Of a DNA stretch of 64,000 bases, positions 1-13,300 are shown in pieces. The translations under genes and the position numbers were made by a program. Positions within the stretch are counted from its first letter, which is position 1, and each line of letters begins with the position of its first letter. The notes under the pieces are model-generated. The model ran no database searches, was not told the origin of the DNA, and was given only the letters and a program-made list of their open reading frames with translations. Source of the DNA: Callipepla californica brunnescens (Eukaryota; Chordata; Aves; Galliformes; Odontophoridae); contig JALIRH010000002.1 in NCBI GenBank assembly GCA_023055505.1, positions 39,255,733-39,319,732 on the forward strand, read 5' to 3'.

Positions 1-60
1 GGGTTGGACTTGATGATCTCTTGAGGTCTCTTCCAAGCCCTGTAGTGCTGTGATTCTGTG
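1..60 (+). repeat. CR1 LINE, 3' terminal fragment
   Basis: The sequence holds the typical CR1 3' end: a GGTTGGACTTGATGATCTC block, then TTCCAA, closing with the octamer ATTCTGTG. The element lies on the plus strand and is cut by the window edge, so its length is unknown. Confidence 0.9.
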
Positions 61-639
61 ACTTTCAGAGGAGCCAGACTGGGGGTGTTGCTGAGAAGCA
101 TTTTAAAACAAACAGATACAGTTTGTCCCAGAACACACAAAATACAAAAACTTCTGAAGAACATTGTGTCAAACTGATCTAACCACTTCATTACAACAAA
201 CTTTCTGGCACCTATTGCTGCTGGTGATGTGACCTCTGAGGGGAGAACACAGGAGTTTTTGCTTTCTCATGTGTTATGGAAACGTGGTGCCCAGAAAAAA
301 AAACTTAAAGCCTGCAAAACTCTGTTCTTCCTGTTGTTGCTGGATTTGCAGGACAAGCATTACAAAACACATCTGGCTGGGACTTGCAGATGAACATCAT
401 TTGCTGTGGACACAGGTACAGCAGATGCCTGGCAGATGACTGTAAGCTACATGAACTAACTTGGAGGATGTAGTCCATGAGATGTGTACGCTGGACAACC
501 CTCAACTATATGGGATGTGGTAAGCATGAATTCTAAGGCAAGAGCTTTTAAAATCTTTTGATGTGGTCCCATGTAATGTTCTTCTGTTCTGAGGTGAGCT
601 GAAAAAAAAATAAAAAAAAAATCACTCTGCAGTCAGGCA
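61..639. other. Intergenic sequence, no feature seen
   Basis: I see no gene here. It holds a short A-rich patch around 602-620. A 66-codon minus-strand frame at 305-505 has no recognisable domain and I do not treat it as a gene. Confidence 0.6.
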
Positions 640-1636
640 GGTGCACAAGTGGCTGAAATACCACTTGTCCAGAGTAATTACCAATGATTCACTGTCAGAC
701 CAGGAGAACGCTGTAAGTGAGGTCCCACAAGGGTCTGTCTGGGGTCAGCGTTACTCAGTGCTTTCAATAATGACTTGGATGAGTGTAATGGTTTGAATAG
801 AGAGTAAAATTTGTGGATGACATCAAGACAGAAGGGTTTGCGAGCACTTTGGTGAACAAGATTAGAATTTTAAATAATCTTGCCACACTGGTGAAATGCC
901 CAGAAATCAATAAGATCAAGTTCAATAAAAAATGCAAAGAACTCCTCCTGGGAGGGGGGAAGAGGGGGAAGTCAAATGAAAATTGGAGAATAGCTGGTGA
1001 GGCAGCAGTCCTGCAGGCAAGGCTCTGGGTCTTACAGTCAGTGATGACTGTGAGTCAATTGTATGATGCTGCTGAAAATAAACGTTCCTCTCACAATGAC
1101 TTTACTGCCCCACAAGCCAAACAAATGTAATTCTGGTGACGAGAAGAGTGATTTTTCTGATCTACTCAGCACTAATAACTAGGGCTGTGTGTCCAGGATG
1201 GAACACCATAAGAAAAAAAAACAACAAAACAAAACCAAACAAGAAAACAAACAAAATGAAAACAAGAAAACTTGACAGTAGCAATAGGAGTGACAAGATC
1301 TAATAAATCTCAGGGGGGCGGGGAGAGAGTTTATTTAATTTAGACAAAAGGAAATTGAATGATGATCAGCGTAAAAGACTTGCCAGGAAAATCAAGTCTT
1401 CTCCATGCTGACAACGAATTAGATGAGAAGTGACTTGAAGCAAGAGATATGTATTAGACAATCCATTTCTCAGCATTTAAAGATGTTTCTTAAAGAATTC
1501 CCATCATCAGAGTTTTAGAACAGGATGGACAGACAAACTTCTTTCAGGAGCATGCTAGACAGACTTGATTGTTTCTCAAAGGAGATCTGAGCCACATGTT
1601 TCTTCTAACCTTATGTGTCTGTGATTTTGTCTAACA
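640..1636 (+). repeat. Old, degenerate CR1-like LINE with RT remnants
   Basis: Reading the plus strand, 718-740 still encodes a VPQGSV-like reverse-transcriptase block, about 760-785 gives an FNNDLDE-like block, and 810-827 gives FVDDIK, the CR1 form of the catalytic YxDD box. Around 917-935 a KFNKK remnant of the thumb region follows. The 3' part decays into unrecognisable sequence, interrupted by an A-rich CAAA-type patch at about 1207-1275. It ends near 1636 with TGTGATTTTG, a worn terminal octamer. Many frameshifts and stops show it is long dead. The family call is firm for the RT part and less firm for 1140-1600. Confidence 0.75.
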
Positions 1637-4600
1637 TCTTAAATCACGGGGGATAACATAATTCTTAGCAATCCAATTCTGCAAGTCAGTGTTAATGTGC
1701 ATAGTCAATACTAGCCAATTAATTCAGAGCTCTGACAAGATAGTGGTGTACAGAGCTGAAAAGCTGATGTGTCATAATATTTTACTATGGTGCAATTTCT
1801 TCTGCTGGAGTCCAGTCCTAAGTAACCTCACAAATGTCTTTGTAAAGTTATATTAATTTTCCTCAGGACAAAAAAGAAAAGTCGACTCAGATCTATGTAA
1901 AACTGAAGGACTGGGCTTCTTTACATATTATCAGTGTGCAGAGTGCATAAGTATCATCTTTATGGTATATGTCATTGGCATTGTATTTCTGCTGGCTGTG
2001 GGATGCTGGTGGGTTGTAGCAGTGAGGAACTGGCCTGTGGTATCTCTAGAGCACTATTCTGCAGCTCTGATAACAGCAGCATGAAAGTACACAGTTTCTA
2101 TTTGCCATTTATTCCTTGTATGAGTGTTTTTCCTCCTTCCCAGGATCCTTGGTTTTAGAATAGCACTGCTGGAAGATCAACATGCAGCAAAGTGCTCTGT
2201 TCATTCACTGGCTAGGTTGATTTCTTGTTCTTCTCCTTTCCCAGCTATTTGTGTTTAGAGACCAAGTGATTGTACCAAGAGATCAGATATGCACAGATTT
2301 GAGATTTCCAGTTGGTTATGCAGGGTATTAGATAAGGAGTAGGGTTAGGGGTACAGAACATGGAAAAGCATATGGTGGGTATTGAGGAATGCACAGATTT
2401 AGGATGAAGGAAGTGCCAATGGTTGATAGTTTATTTAACCTGGTTTGATTCCTTAGTACTATAGAAAATAAGGTTAGGTCAGGATTAGGTAAAAAAATAA
2501 GTGGAAGAGCCCAGTTTGTGAATATTCGGTGGTCCACAGGGTTAGGCTGAAGGCTGAGGACAAAAGGAGACAGAGCTTCGTGCTACATTTCAGGCATATT
2601 TTCCTGAACAATCTTTCCAAAAGATGGGTTTAGGAAGCCAGTAGTGGGAACAGTAAGAGACAAGTGAAAGGTTCCAGGTTACGAGTTAAACACACAATCC
2701 AGTCTGAAGCTAAAAGAAACAAATGGTCATTTGTTTATTTCACTCCCAGTTTTGTAAACTGCTTCTTAAAGAAAGGAAGACTGAAAATGAAACTTAGAGC
2801 AAGGGGATAAGCAGATCCTAGCCTTCTGCTGAGGATGTGAACCATTTGGGGCTGTGGTTCTACTCTTTCTCTCTGTTCTGATCCTAACCCTACGTTTTTT
2901 TTTCGTGTCAGGTCCTAAAGTACAATCAGCAAATAATGCCAACGGAAAACCCTTAGGAAGTAGCAGTAGTAGAGAGTGAAGCATGTACGCATGAAAAATT
3001 TTCCACTAGTCTAGTCATATTTCTGAGATGATTAAAAAATGCATTTAATTTCAGCCCTCAGGTGCTCACAGAATATTAAATTAGAACCATAATTATTCTA
3101 TGTGTTGCTTACAGTGGAGACAAGTGAAAAGAGAACCTCATTTAGGGGTAAGGAAGCTAATAGTTAAGAGCAAACTGTGTTGGCAGCCTTTCAGCTGGAT
3201 TAAGATTCATTTTCCTGAACAGTTCTGGGACAGAGTTTGGAGAAAATAGGTGAAGCTGTGATCTACAGGGAATACTGCTGCTTATGTGGAAAAGTCTCTG
3301 TGGACACAACACTGTGAGTTAAATCTTCAAACACTGAAATAATTGTATGTTCCCAACTTCAAGACAGATTGGGTTCCCAAACCATCAGTTGCAACAGGAC
3401 CAATGATGAGGTCATAATATCTGGTATGTCAGGCAGAAAACAATGTTACTGAAGAGATACCTGCTGTTACCAGTCTCACTGATGATGTGAAAGCAGGAGC
3501 CAGTTTTCTAGGTAATGTTTAAATCTGGGGGCTAGAGCTACAAAACAATCCCTGACGTTTTCACACTGAGTCATTCTTTGGCCCCAGGATCTCACAGAGG
3601 CTGAAGCTGTGGCACTCAGTTTTGGTTCTACTGAGAGAGCATTATTACACTCAGCAGTGACCATGTGTCAGTTAGCGTACCTGTGCACTCCTGCATTATT
3701 CACACACCTGTGTTGGGTCCAGTGGCAGAGTCAGGGAGCACACACACTGTGCATTTCACAGCAGAAGTGAGAGCAGCACTGACATTGGGTAGCCTCTGAA
3801 GAGTTGTCTGAACTGCTCTGAAGGGGAGACATTACATGCAAGAGGGCAAGACTTTGCAGTTTATCAGTTTAATAATAAAGCAGATGGGTTTTAAAGAACT
3901 GAGAACTAAATAGTCTGAAGTTGCGGTTTCAAGAGAAATCGCATGAGGCTTTAGACACTTAGCAATGGAGAATGAAAATGCTGCCACTTGTTGATGGCAG
4001 GCACTGAAGTCGGACACCTCACATGACTGCTTCAGATTTGTTCTAGACATGCTGAAGGGTTAACTTTGTGCAGACTGCGTGCCAGATTTACTGTCCTTAT
4101 AGTGCTGGTAATGGATGAGGAATAACTTAGAGGGGCAGCATAAAGCACCTTCAGTGTGAATCACGTTCTGGATGTTGCAGCTAACTGGACAGAAATGTAA
4201 TTTCTTCCCTGATCCTGATCAGTTTTCTTTTCCCAAGTGTTGTAGAAGTCCAATATTAATGACATGGAACCAGAGCCCTAAAGACAGTGAACAGATTGAG
4301 TAAATATAACAAATGAATATATAACAACCTACCAGAAATCACAACAGAACTCAGGCTCAGCAGTTATCAATACTCTGATGTAGTAAAATAAGGCTGCAAC
4401 TGTTCGTGTCAGCTTATCAGTTAACACAATTGATATAAATGATTTCAGCTTAGTTTAACCTTTTCTCAGTTACCACTTCTAGAACCCCAGGGATAAATGC
4501 ATTTCAAGAAAACAAATAAACTCTCAAACCTTTGACAAAGCGAAATCTCTTTTTCAAAAGAAAACATAGCTGTAAACATGAGGTGGTGGTGGCTCATAAC

Positions 4601-7204
4601 TTTCTTACAAAAAAGCCTTTTAAAATTGACTGACAGATTCAGCCCCACCCCGATCAATTATCAGGAAGCAAATGGGCTGCAAAGAAAACCTACTTAAAAA
4701 GTCACCCAGCAGGGATTTTGGTTACTACCCAGTGTGACTTTCAAATTGGGTAATAGGAAAAGTAAAGAAATAACAGGCTTTAGTAACGTTAGGCCTAAGC
4801 TAGTATTAGTCTGCTTCTTGTTAGAATCATATAAACACCAAGACAAAACCTTAGCACTGTTTGAATACGTTCAGCTATGTGGGAACATTAAGACATGTTG
4901 GCCTGTGATCTCTCTATAAAATTGTAACTGTTGGAGACTTTAGCAAACTAATAGAAATCAGGTACTTTTCAAAGTGTCATGCTCAAATAGAGTAACAAAA
5001 CTGATTTAAAGACTGACCTGATTGAAATGAACATTGACTCTTGAGTACAGGCATATTTCATTTAGCATGCATACAAAGCATAACCCTCCTCACCCCCTCC
5101 AGCACTTTTTTAATTGAATAAATACTACTGCGTTAAATCATGAATAACCAAGAGCAACTAACTTGGCAGGAAAGGCAGACCTCACAGAAAGCTGTGAGAA
5201 TCTTCTCGCACACACGGATTTCCAGAGATTTGTTCACTTCATGCGTTAATGTCATTTTGGTCACGTTTTCTTGTTCCTAAATACCTTCACACTGAAATGA
5301 AGGAGGTACCCTACTATCAGAGGCCACAAAATCTGCAGGCAGGGCTGTACCACATTATTTGCAAATGTCTCCTCACCAAGATAGCACTGCTGTGCTGGTG
5401 GCTTCCACCTGGCAGCAGTGCTGCAGAGGAACTTCCCAGACCCACCGGGTGCAAAGGAATCTGCCCGTGGCACACTTGGCACTCAGCTGTGCTAACAATG
5501 GGGATTTCACATTAAAGAGAATAGAGAAGTGCTCCTGCCTTCAGCACTGCCTGGTGCCAGGGGATGGCTGTATGTAGGGAGACAAAATAAGCTCTTCAGG
5601 TAGAAAAGATGGGGCCAGATGAGTGCAGCTCCTATGCCCTCAGACTACAGAGGCTGACACCATGTCTAGTCTGCCAATATACACTCTTAAGTTACCCTTG
5701 TTTTCTTATTCTTCAGCTCTCTCAGCCTTCCTGTCACCCACAACTTTAAACTGTAAGTGCAGCAAACAGCTGGCAAAAATTGTTTGTGTTTGTACCACAG
5801 TCCCCTGACTGATTGAACACTTCTAAGCTTTTTTACGTGCAGTAAAGCAGCTTTTATACTGCTCTGTGGAACTTAGGCAGCAAAATCATGCCCATGGTTA
5901 AACGGTGGGGTTTTAATGTTTCAGTTACAGACAGCAAGAGCAGTTGGTTTGCTGAGTCAACTCTATTGGCATGAATATATATGACTGTGTAACCTGAGGG
6001 ACATGAACACAATGCTAGGTAGGTAAACAACTTCAGCCAAATCCTTGGGCTTATAACATAGCTCAAATTGTGTCAGCAGGGACACGGATTACTGCTTAGA
6101 TTCCACAGATTCTTCCCCACTGTGTCCTGCTTTCCCAACCCAAAACAGCCTCCTCAGGCAGTACTGGAGATGCTTTTGAATACCCTGGAGTAGCTAATCC
6201 CTCTACACGTTGACTATCCTAGCAAAGATTTTAGCAAAGGTGTGCCATTTTAATCAATAACAAAATGCAATTATCAGCCATGAGTCCTACTGAGATATGA
6301 GGAGAAACAGCAAGACCATTAATCACTTTACCCTCACAGGAGAGCATTTGGAAAAATCCTTGAAGTACTTTGATGGTTGTTTAGGAGCTTGTCCCTTTTT
6401 ATTCCACGATGTGGTCTCTCTGTCCTTGAAGACTGCTCTAGCTTTGCCACCCTGGTGAAAATCTCTGCCTCATGACTTCTTAATAACCAGGACTAGTAAA
6501 GGAACAGACCTTGTCTTTGTACAGTTCTGGCAAGTGTGTGGGGGATATCATTTCTAGGGGGATCTCTAGTAGCAACTTGCAGTATTATATTAACTGCAGA
6601 ATGATAATGAAAGCAATTAGATAACTTCAAGCTTCATGGGAAACTATGTATCAGGAGAAGTTTTATGAAAAACACAGATGCTTCATTTCACACTCAGGAC
6701 TTCTCTACATGAGAGAATATCCACAGAAATGATAGTTTTCTATTTGCTTGCTTCACGTTATCTGCTCTGGCATAGGTAGAGATAATGAAGCAATTGGCTT
6801 TTATCTTGCTATAAGTCATTATTTCATCACAGTGGTGATTTCTTTCAGAGTATTTCCTCAGTGCTGCGAACTAAAATTTCATGCTCACTGGGGGTTAATG
6901 TGGGACCCAGTGCATCTTGGGATTGTTCCATTGGAACTAGAAGCATATCTTGTTGATAGCCACTGTAAACCTGCATTTTCTGAAACCTCTCGCATAAGTG
7001 TAAAAATGCCATCATTTGTCTTCTGTCACAAGAGTTCATTGCCATCTGACTGTGAATTTGTGGCTCAGGATGAATTAGTGACACATGTGGGTAGAAACAG
7101 GATGTATTCCTGCTAGGTACCTTGTTCCTGAACTGACAGAAGGAATTAACTTTAAAATCCCTTTTTAAAACTTACTTTTCTTCTGACTTTTGGAGTATCC
7201 TTTA
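1637..7204. other. Intergenic sequence without recognised genes
   Basis: This 5.6 kb stretch is mostly unique-looking, AT-moderate DNA with no CR1 piece that I can identify. It includes a 2.3-3.25 kb segment with scattered GGTTAG/GATTAG motifs and shared short words, described separately. The short frames in it, up to 122 codons at 6748-7116, show no recognisable domain. Confidence 0.55.
2330..3250. repeat. Possible diverged repeat with GGTTAG motifs
   Basis: GGTTAG or GATTAG occurs at 2342-2350, 2472-2477, 2482-2489 and 2539-2546. Short words recur further on: GAGACAAGTGAAA at 2657 and 3116, TTTTCCTGAACA near 2599 and 3210, and a GG-TTAGGAAGC-like word near 2626 and 3146. The offsets between copies differ, so this is not a clean tandem array. 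It may be a very old tandem repeat or a chance cluster. Confidence 0.3.
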
Positions 7205-7389
7205 CCTGGGGATTACTGACCTGTCAGCCTCACCTCTGTGCCTGGGAAGATCACGGAACAGATCTTCCTGGAAGAGATGTTAAGGATCATGAGGGACAAA
7301 CGGGTGATTGGAGACAGCCAACATGGCTTCACCAAAGGCAGATCATGCCTGGCCAATATAGTGGCCTCATATGACAGAGTGACAGCATG
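7205..7389 (+). repeat. CR1 LINE, isolated N-terminal RT fragment
   Basis: The plus-strand frame encodes a [12 protein letters not shown] block followed about 25 residues later by [14 protein letters not shown]. These are the first RT motifs of CR1 ORF2. The frame is intact for about 60 codons apart from one TGA where CR1 has an arginine CGA, a likely CpG-decay mutation. Neither the CR1 3' end nor the catalytic box is present nearby, so this is an internal fragment. Confidence 0.85.
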
Positions 7390-10300
7390 AATGGACAAGA
7401 GAAGGGCAAATGTTGTCTTCTTTGCACGTATAGTTTATATTATTTTTCCCACGAGTGTTATATTTTATGGACTGACACTGAATTTCCTCTGCTATTTTGT
7501 CACCAGTTAATAAAAGACAATAAGAGTCCTTGCTTTCTGCAAGTCTTCACAGTCAGCTTTACTCTCTGAGCAGCTGTGTCATTTGTAAATGTTGCAGCCT
7601 CACACTCTACCCTTTCGAAACAAGTATCTCATACAGTACAAGCCTACAGTTTATCTATGTGGTAACATGTGGCACCCAGCCTCTGCTATAAGATGTGGCC
7701 ATTTATTTCTGTTTTTCCTACGTTTTAACCAGGGGTCAGTTTATTCAGACACCTCTCTTCTCAAGAGCCTTTAAGACTCTTTAAGCATCTCCTTGCAACT
7801 TTGGCAATCACAGTACACTGTACCAAATAAATCACCTTTGCTCACATGCTTGTTGACTTTATAAAAGAACCCTAATAAAGTGGTATCTCATAAATTCACT
7901 TTACAAGAATCACCTCAGCCTTTTCCCAGTGCATCACATTGTCTCTTAAGTAGTCTCATTATCCTGGTTTCTCCTGGTTTGCTATGTACAAACAGATGTG
8001 GGGATTGGTTGGAGTAGATCTTGCAGCAGAATTGGAATGATCGGTGATGGCTGTGTGACTTGAAGTTGTTAAAGGATATAGTCCTGGAAATAAGCACCAA
8101 CCATAAGGGTTGCCATTCACAGTAGGTTGAAAACAGCTACAAAAATGAAGTTCCCTGCTTCCAGCATGCACTGTTTGTCTCCATACCAACCCAGCAAGTT
8201 TAGAAAAGACCTTTCTTTACTATTTCTCCTCTGAATCTGATGGTCTGCTATGTTGTTTAATAATAACATGAGTCTGCTTGGGAAAGACTGTGAGTGAATA
8301 TCCATGAACTGTTATCCATTTTCCCTAGTGAAAAAAACAAAAACAAAAAAAGTAGTTATCCAATGTGGTTAGTAGCATGAACATAAATGCTATTAGCATT
8401 TCTCTTCTTATCCTCCTACAGTCATGGTTAAGGAAACCTTTCACTGGGCAGAAGAAAAATCACTCCTACGTCACCATTATTTAAGCATTTGTAGTGTGAC
8501 AGTAGGCTTTCCCTCTAGGAGGTGGAACAGTAGGCAGAGAGCCTGAGCTATCCAAGCAGCGTATGCTCTGAATTATAATAGAGCACTGAGCCCAGCATAA
8601 GATTTACACTAAAAGTTAGAGCTTAGGGTCTCTGGACAGAGGTTCATAGATTTCAAGACAAGTCAAACAGCCCAGGAGACATCCTCCTGAGCACCAGCTG
8701 CCACTGGTGCATAATCTGAGATGCCTGGAGCACCTGCTCCGAGGAGCAAACATACTGTTTTTCAAACACCGCTTGGATTTATTTTTATTTTTGCTGAAAT
8801 GGAGTAGTGCATGTCAGTCCTAATGTGTGGGAGGGCTCAGCGTGGTACATTAGAAGGACCGTTTTGCAGCCTGAGTGTGCTTCCACGGATGTTGATGCTT
8901 GTTTGCCTCTAGTACAGAAAGGGTGATCTGTGTGAGAGCCTTTGCCTGTAGGTCCAAAAAGGTTTATTGTGCAGCATGTGAATTCTTTTTCCTCAGTAAA
9001 ATTTTACTCATCTTTCTGAGTGCGTTCTCAGTGTGAATACTTCAGAATTAGCAGCTTCACTACATAGATTTGTCATGATTTTTAAAATCAGCTGATGAGA
9101 AAAAAAGATGCTTAGTCAGTAAACAAGATGTGCCTTCACTAAGTAAATAAGATAAGCCTCTGTTGTCCTTAATGTGCATCAAAACAAATATCAACAGAGG
9201 TGCATGCACAAATAGAGACCATTTTGAACAATGCGAAGAGGGAGATGAAGAAAAGAGAAAGGAATATATTTTTGTAATTAAGGATGAATTAAATGTAATA
9301 TTAGAGCTTTTTGTGGGAAGGCTTATAGTGCTGGAGAACAATCTTTCTTTTTGGGGATCACCTGTATACTGGGGGTCTCCATCAGACTCCTAGTGTCTCT
9401 GTTCTGTCAGAGCAAGCTGTGCTGTGGCTGGGGAGCCAACTGCTGAATGCTTTTTCCTGCTAGGACAGACGCTAGGGACTGGCAGAGCTGTGTGACACTG
9501 GAGATGCCAGAAGTAGGGGGAGGCAAAGAGCTGGCAGCCTTGGCAGATGGTTCTTTACAATACTAATAATGACCTATTCTGAATGCCCCTGAGCTGCCAC
9601 ATTGTCTCCGTACCGTATCAGTTGCCCTCTCTGTTACAGCCAGACTGTTCTTTGTTATCTTGAGGCTGCTTTCTGGCAGCTACCAGCTCACACTGAAACC
9701 CTTTTTCTACCTCTAATACTTCTATAAAGCCTTTCTTTGCTCTGACTGATTTACTTCCACTCGTCCTTCACTTTCTCCCATCTGAAAAACTCCACATGAC
9801 AGAAAGCCAGACTTTAACTTTTTAGTTCAACTACACCTGGCTGATGGTTAAGTGATACCTCTGAGCGATGTTACAGGTACTGCTTTTGAAAATCTTTAGA
9901 TGCTGTTACCATTCCTGGTTTTTCTTTCTGTTTTCATCGTACTGTTTTCAGTGACTTATGGTGCTGCTTGAAACCTTGGGAAATTTCAAAGCTAGGGGAT
10001 CTGGAGAAAGGCATGAGGTTCCTTAACATGGATGCTCTTGTCTAGCTCATAGAACTACTGAGGTTCATACTGGGTCGCTGGTATGATTGCTCAAAGTACT
10101 GAGCAGCAAAGAGCCAGTCCTTCTGCTGCTGCAGACTGGCATATTTCCACTGAAGCTCATGTTGTTTCATTAAGCATCAATTTAGACAAAAGAAAAGAAT
10201 GCCATGATTCAATAAAAGACTTCTTAAGGCTTGATTTCTTTGTGTTGGTAGCATCTATGTGAACACAAATGGTATGTTTGAAGACTGCCTCATCCACTAG

Positions 10301-13300
10301 GATGCACACATTACCTTGAAATATATGCTTTATATGCAGAATGACAATACTTGCAGCATTTGTAGTCAGCAGCAGCAGCTCACTGGATTAAGAGGCCAAG
10401 TGTTTCGGCCAGCGAACAACAGCAATTGCTCACATAGCTCTATGATGTTCACAGTGTTTTAAGTCTACCTTCCCCTGACCCAGCTATCACCAGGACTTTA
10501 CAGATGTGCAAAGGGTAGCACAGTAGTTTCTCCACAGTTAGTATCATTCATTTCACATGGTAAATGGAAGCTCGTGATACTGATGAGAAAGTGTTGAGGC
10601 CTCCAGCACCAATATTAAGCATCGTGCCTTTTACTGACAGCTCCTTCCTTCATTTTCAGAGAAGCATTTCCAAGACACACGATTTGTATCTCACTGCTAC
10701 ATGCTTTCTACACACAGTGCTTAAGGGATAATCCCAAACGCACTGTAGTATACAGAGCAATAAATGGCTGCTGAGATTAATAGACTGAGCAAAGCTGAAA
10801 CATTTAATCAATCTCCAAAAAAATATTCATTGCCAGGATATTACAGGCAAGATAATTTACTCCTCACATGCAACAAACCCTAACAGGGTATACCAACATT
10901 TCTATTTGCCGTGAGGACTTAAACTCATGAGCTGCTCTCCTTCTTAACACAGCACACCTGTATGAGGTGGAGACGAGGGACCGACTGCAGTCATACCCAA
11001 GCGAGGAACAGATACAGGCTTGCATACAACTGCATGAATGTGCTGTGGGTAAAGGTTTCCTTGCTTTCTACGGGAAGGATAATGATGCCCTATTTCTCTG
11101 CACCACAATATCTTTGCTTAAGATAGAAGAATAACAACAAGCATATTTCTCGGTGAAAGAAAGAGCAGAGTATAAGGAGACTGAATCCTATTGATCCAGC
11201 CCAAATAAGATGCAGTTTACAGCAGCTGCCAGACTGCAGCAATTTGCAGCATTGGTCTAAAGTTCCTAACCTCGCATCAGCAGGGATTACAGAAATGAAG
11301 TTTGATCTGATAGACTTTGATGGGCACCTTGTATCATTGAGGCGGTAGAATGCTAACAAGGGTAAGGAGCTCCTGTCCAACAAGGAGCTCTCACACAAAG
11401 ACATGATCAGCATACATCTGACCAGGATAGAAGTTAGTGTCAAGGCTTCTGGCTTCAAGAGCTGTCTGTAAGCTCTCATTTTCCTATAGGAACACATTCA
11501 GTGTCTCCATAAGAAATCTATATTTTGTGGTAATGATTGAGGTAAAGATGTGAGCTCTGATGGAGCAGGAAGAGGATGGGAATACTTTTTCCTTACATCT
11601 CTTTTGACTTGCACCCTTTCTCCTGTATCCTTATATATTTTCTTGTGCTTTATCAAAATCCAGTCAAATTGAAAGTTATGATTCTCATTGTGAAAACATT
11701 TACTTGTTACTGAACTTTGTCAGAGAAATGCCATTGCATGGGTTGGATGCTCTGAGAAGCACTGGCACTATAGACCACCTTATACTGGATTCTAACTCAT
11801 CTCTGCTTGCACCACTTCCCTAGCTGCCATATACATTCTCTCTCCTCTCCGCTGTTCCAGACCGTCCCAGTTCTATGTGCCCCCTACCATAATTTCTTCC
11901 AGCTTTTTTTTCTTATGATTTTATAATTTTGAGAAAATCAGTGCTAATACTTCCCCAAAAGTACACTATCAAGGAAACAGATAAACAGTGGCCACTTTTG
12001 TAAACCTTGCCCATGCAACTAGTTGATGCTTGTTAAAAGTCATGTAAGAGCACAGATGAAGAAGCTTCCCCGCTTCAAACTCAGGTGTCTAAAAAACCAG
12101 AACGATAGACTGGATCAGATCTGCATTAGCTTTTTAAAATGAATCTGCCATTTTTAACTTCACAGAGAGGAGAAAACTATAAAAGCTGAACAAAGAAGAT
12201 AATGGATGTTCCTTTGTAAGGACTTTGAATATAAACAAACAGACAAATAAACATAACCAGCTTTACCTTGCCATAAATCCGAGGTAATCTGCTTTTCTCT
12301 AGTATCTTTGTAATGAATTCTCATTAGTTTACAGATGGAGTAGTGGCACTTAAGTGGATAATGTAACATGCCATCTTTCATCTTTCCTCACTCATCTGAT
12401 GGATGCCCAGAGCACTCCTAAGATGTTCTTATTGTTGATCTCCAAACAATATGAAAGTCTTCCATATCACATTGTAAAGTTATGATGATTTTTAATGAGT
12501 ATAATTTAGAATTACGTTATTGAAACAGCTCAGATTAATCTGAACTGAATGTTAATAGAGAATTGCCCTGGTAATTGAGATGAGAGGAAGGACTTTCGTA
12601 AGGCTTGACTCCAGATTTCATTTAGGCAGAGTTCTTGCTGAGGTGATTCTCTTGGATTTTATTTATATTAGCATAAGTTTGGACTAAGTGCAGTAACAAG
12701 CTCTTTGTTTCCATCAGAAATATCTGTCTTCCAGGAATATAACACACTGGGAGTAACTGTGAATGCTCTGTATATTTTGTGTAAGAAAGATGTGAAAGCC
12801 TTTGGGAATTGTCTAAAGCCAATTAAGTTAATCAGTCCTTACCACTGCTAGTAGTTTGAGCAATTGGCATTACTTACTTAAAGACAATGGCCTAGTGTTA
12901 TACTTTTTATTTTCTATTTCTAAAAAATGGTGTGAGACCATATCCACATCCCAGACTACCTCAGATGTGTATTTTTCAGATTTTCTGACAAATTCTGTCA
13001 TCAAAATCCACATACACTCCCTTGAGAATTTAGGGAATGAAAAATGTCATGCTAATGTCAAGAAACAGATTTTGACTGTGACAATCCATAGCTAATTTGA
13101 AGGAATATCACCAATTAATAGGAACTGAAAGCTTGACCTGTCTTATAATTACTTTGCTACAGTAAGAAATTTGTTTTTCATCTTAAAGTCACAGTTTTAC
13201 TTTATTTATTAGTTTATTTTTAAAAAGAGCATCCACGGGTTTTTCTCTGAGAAACAGAATAATCTCCAACAGAGTATCCATTTAAATGTATGAAACTTGA

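Noticed and set aside
813..1130. A plus-strand ORF of 105 codons.
   Set aside because: It starts inside the catalytic-box remnant of a decayed CR1 element and is not an independent gene.
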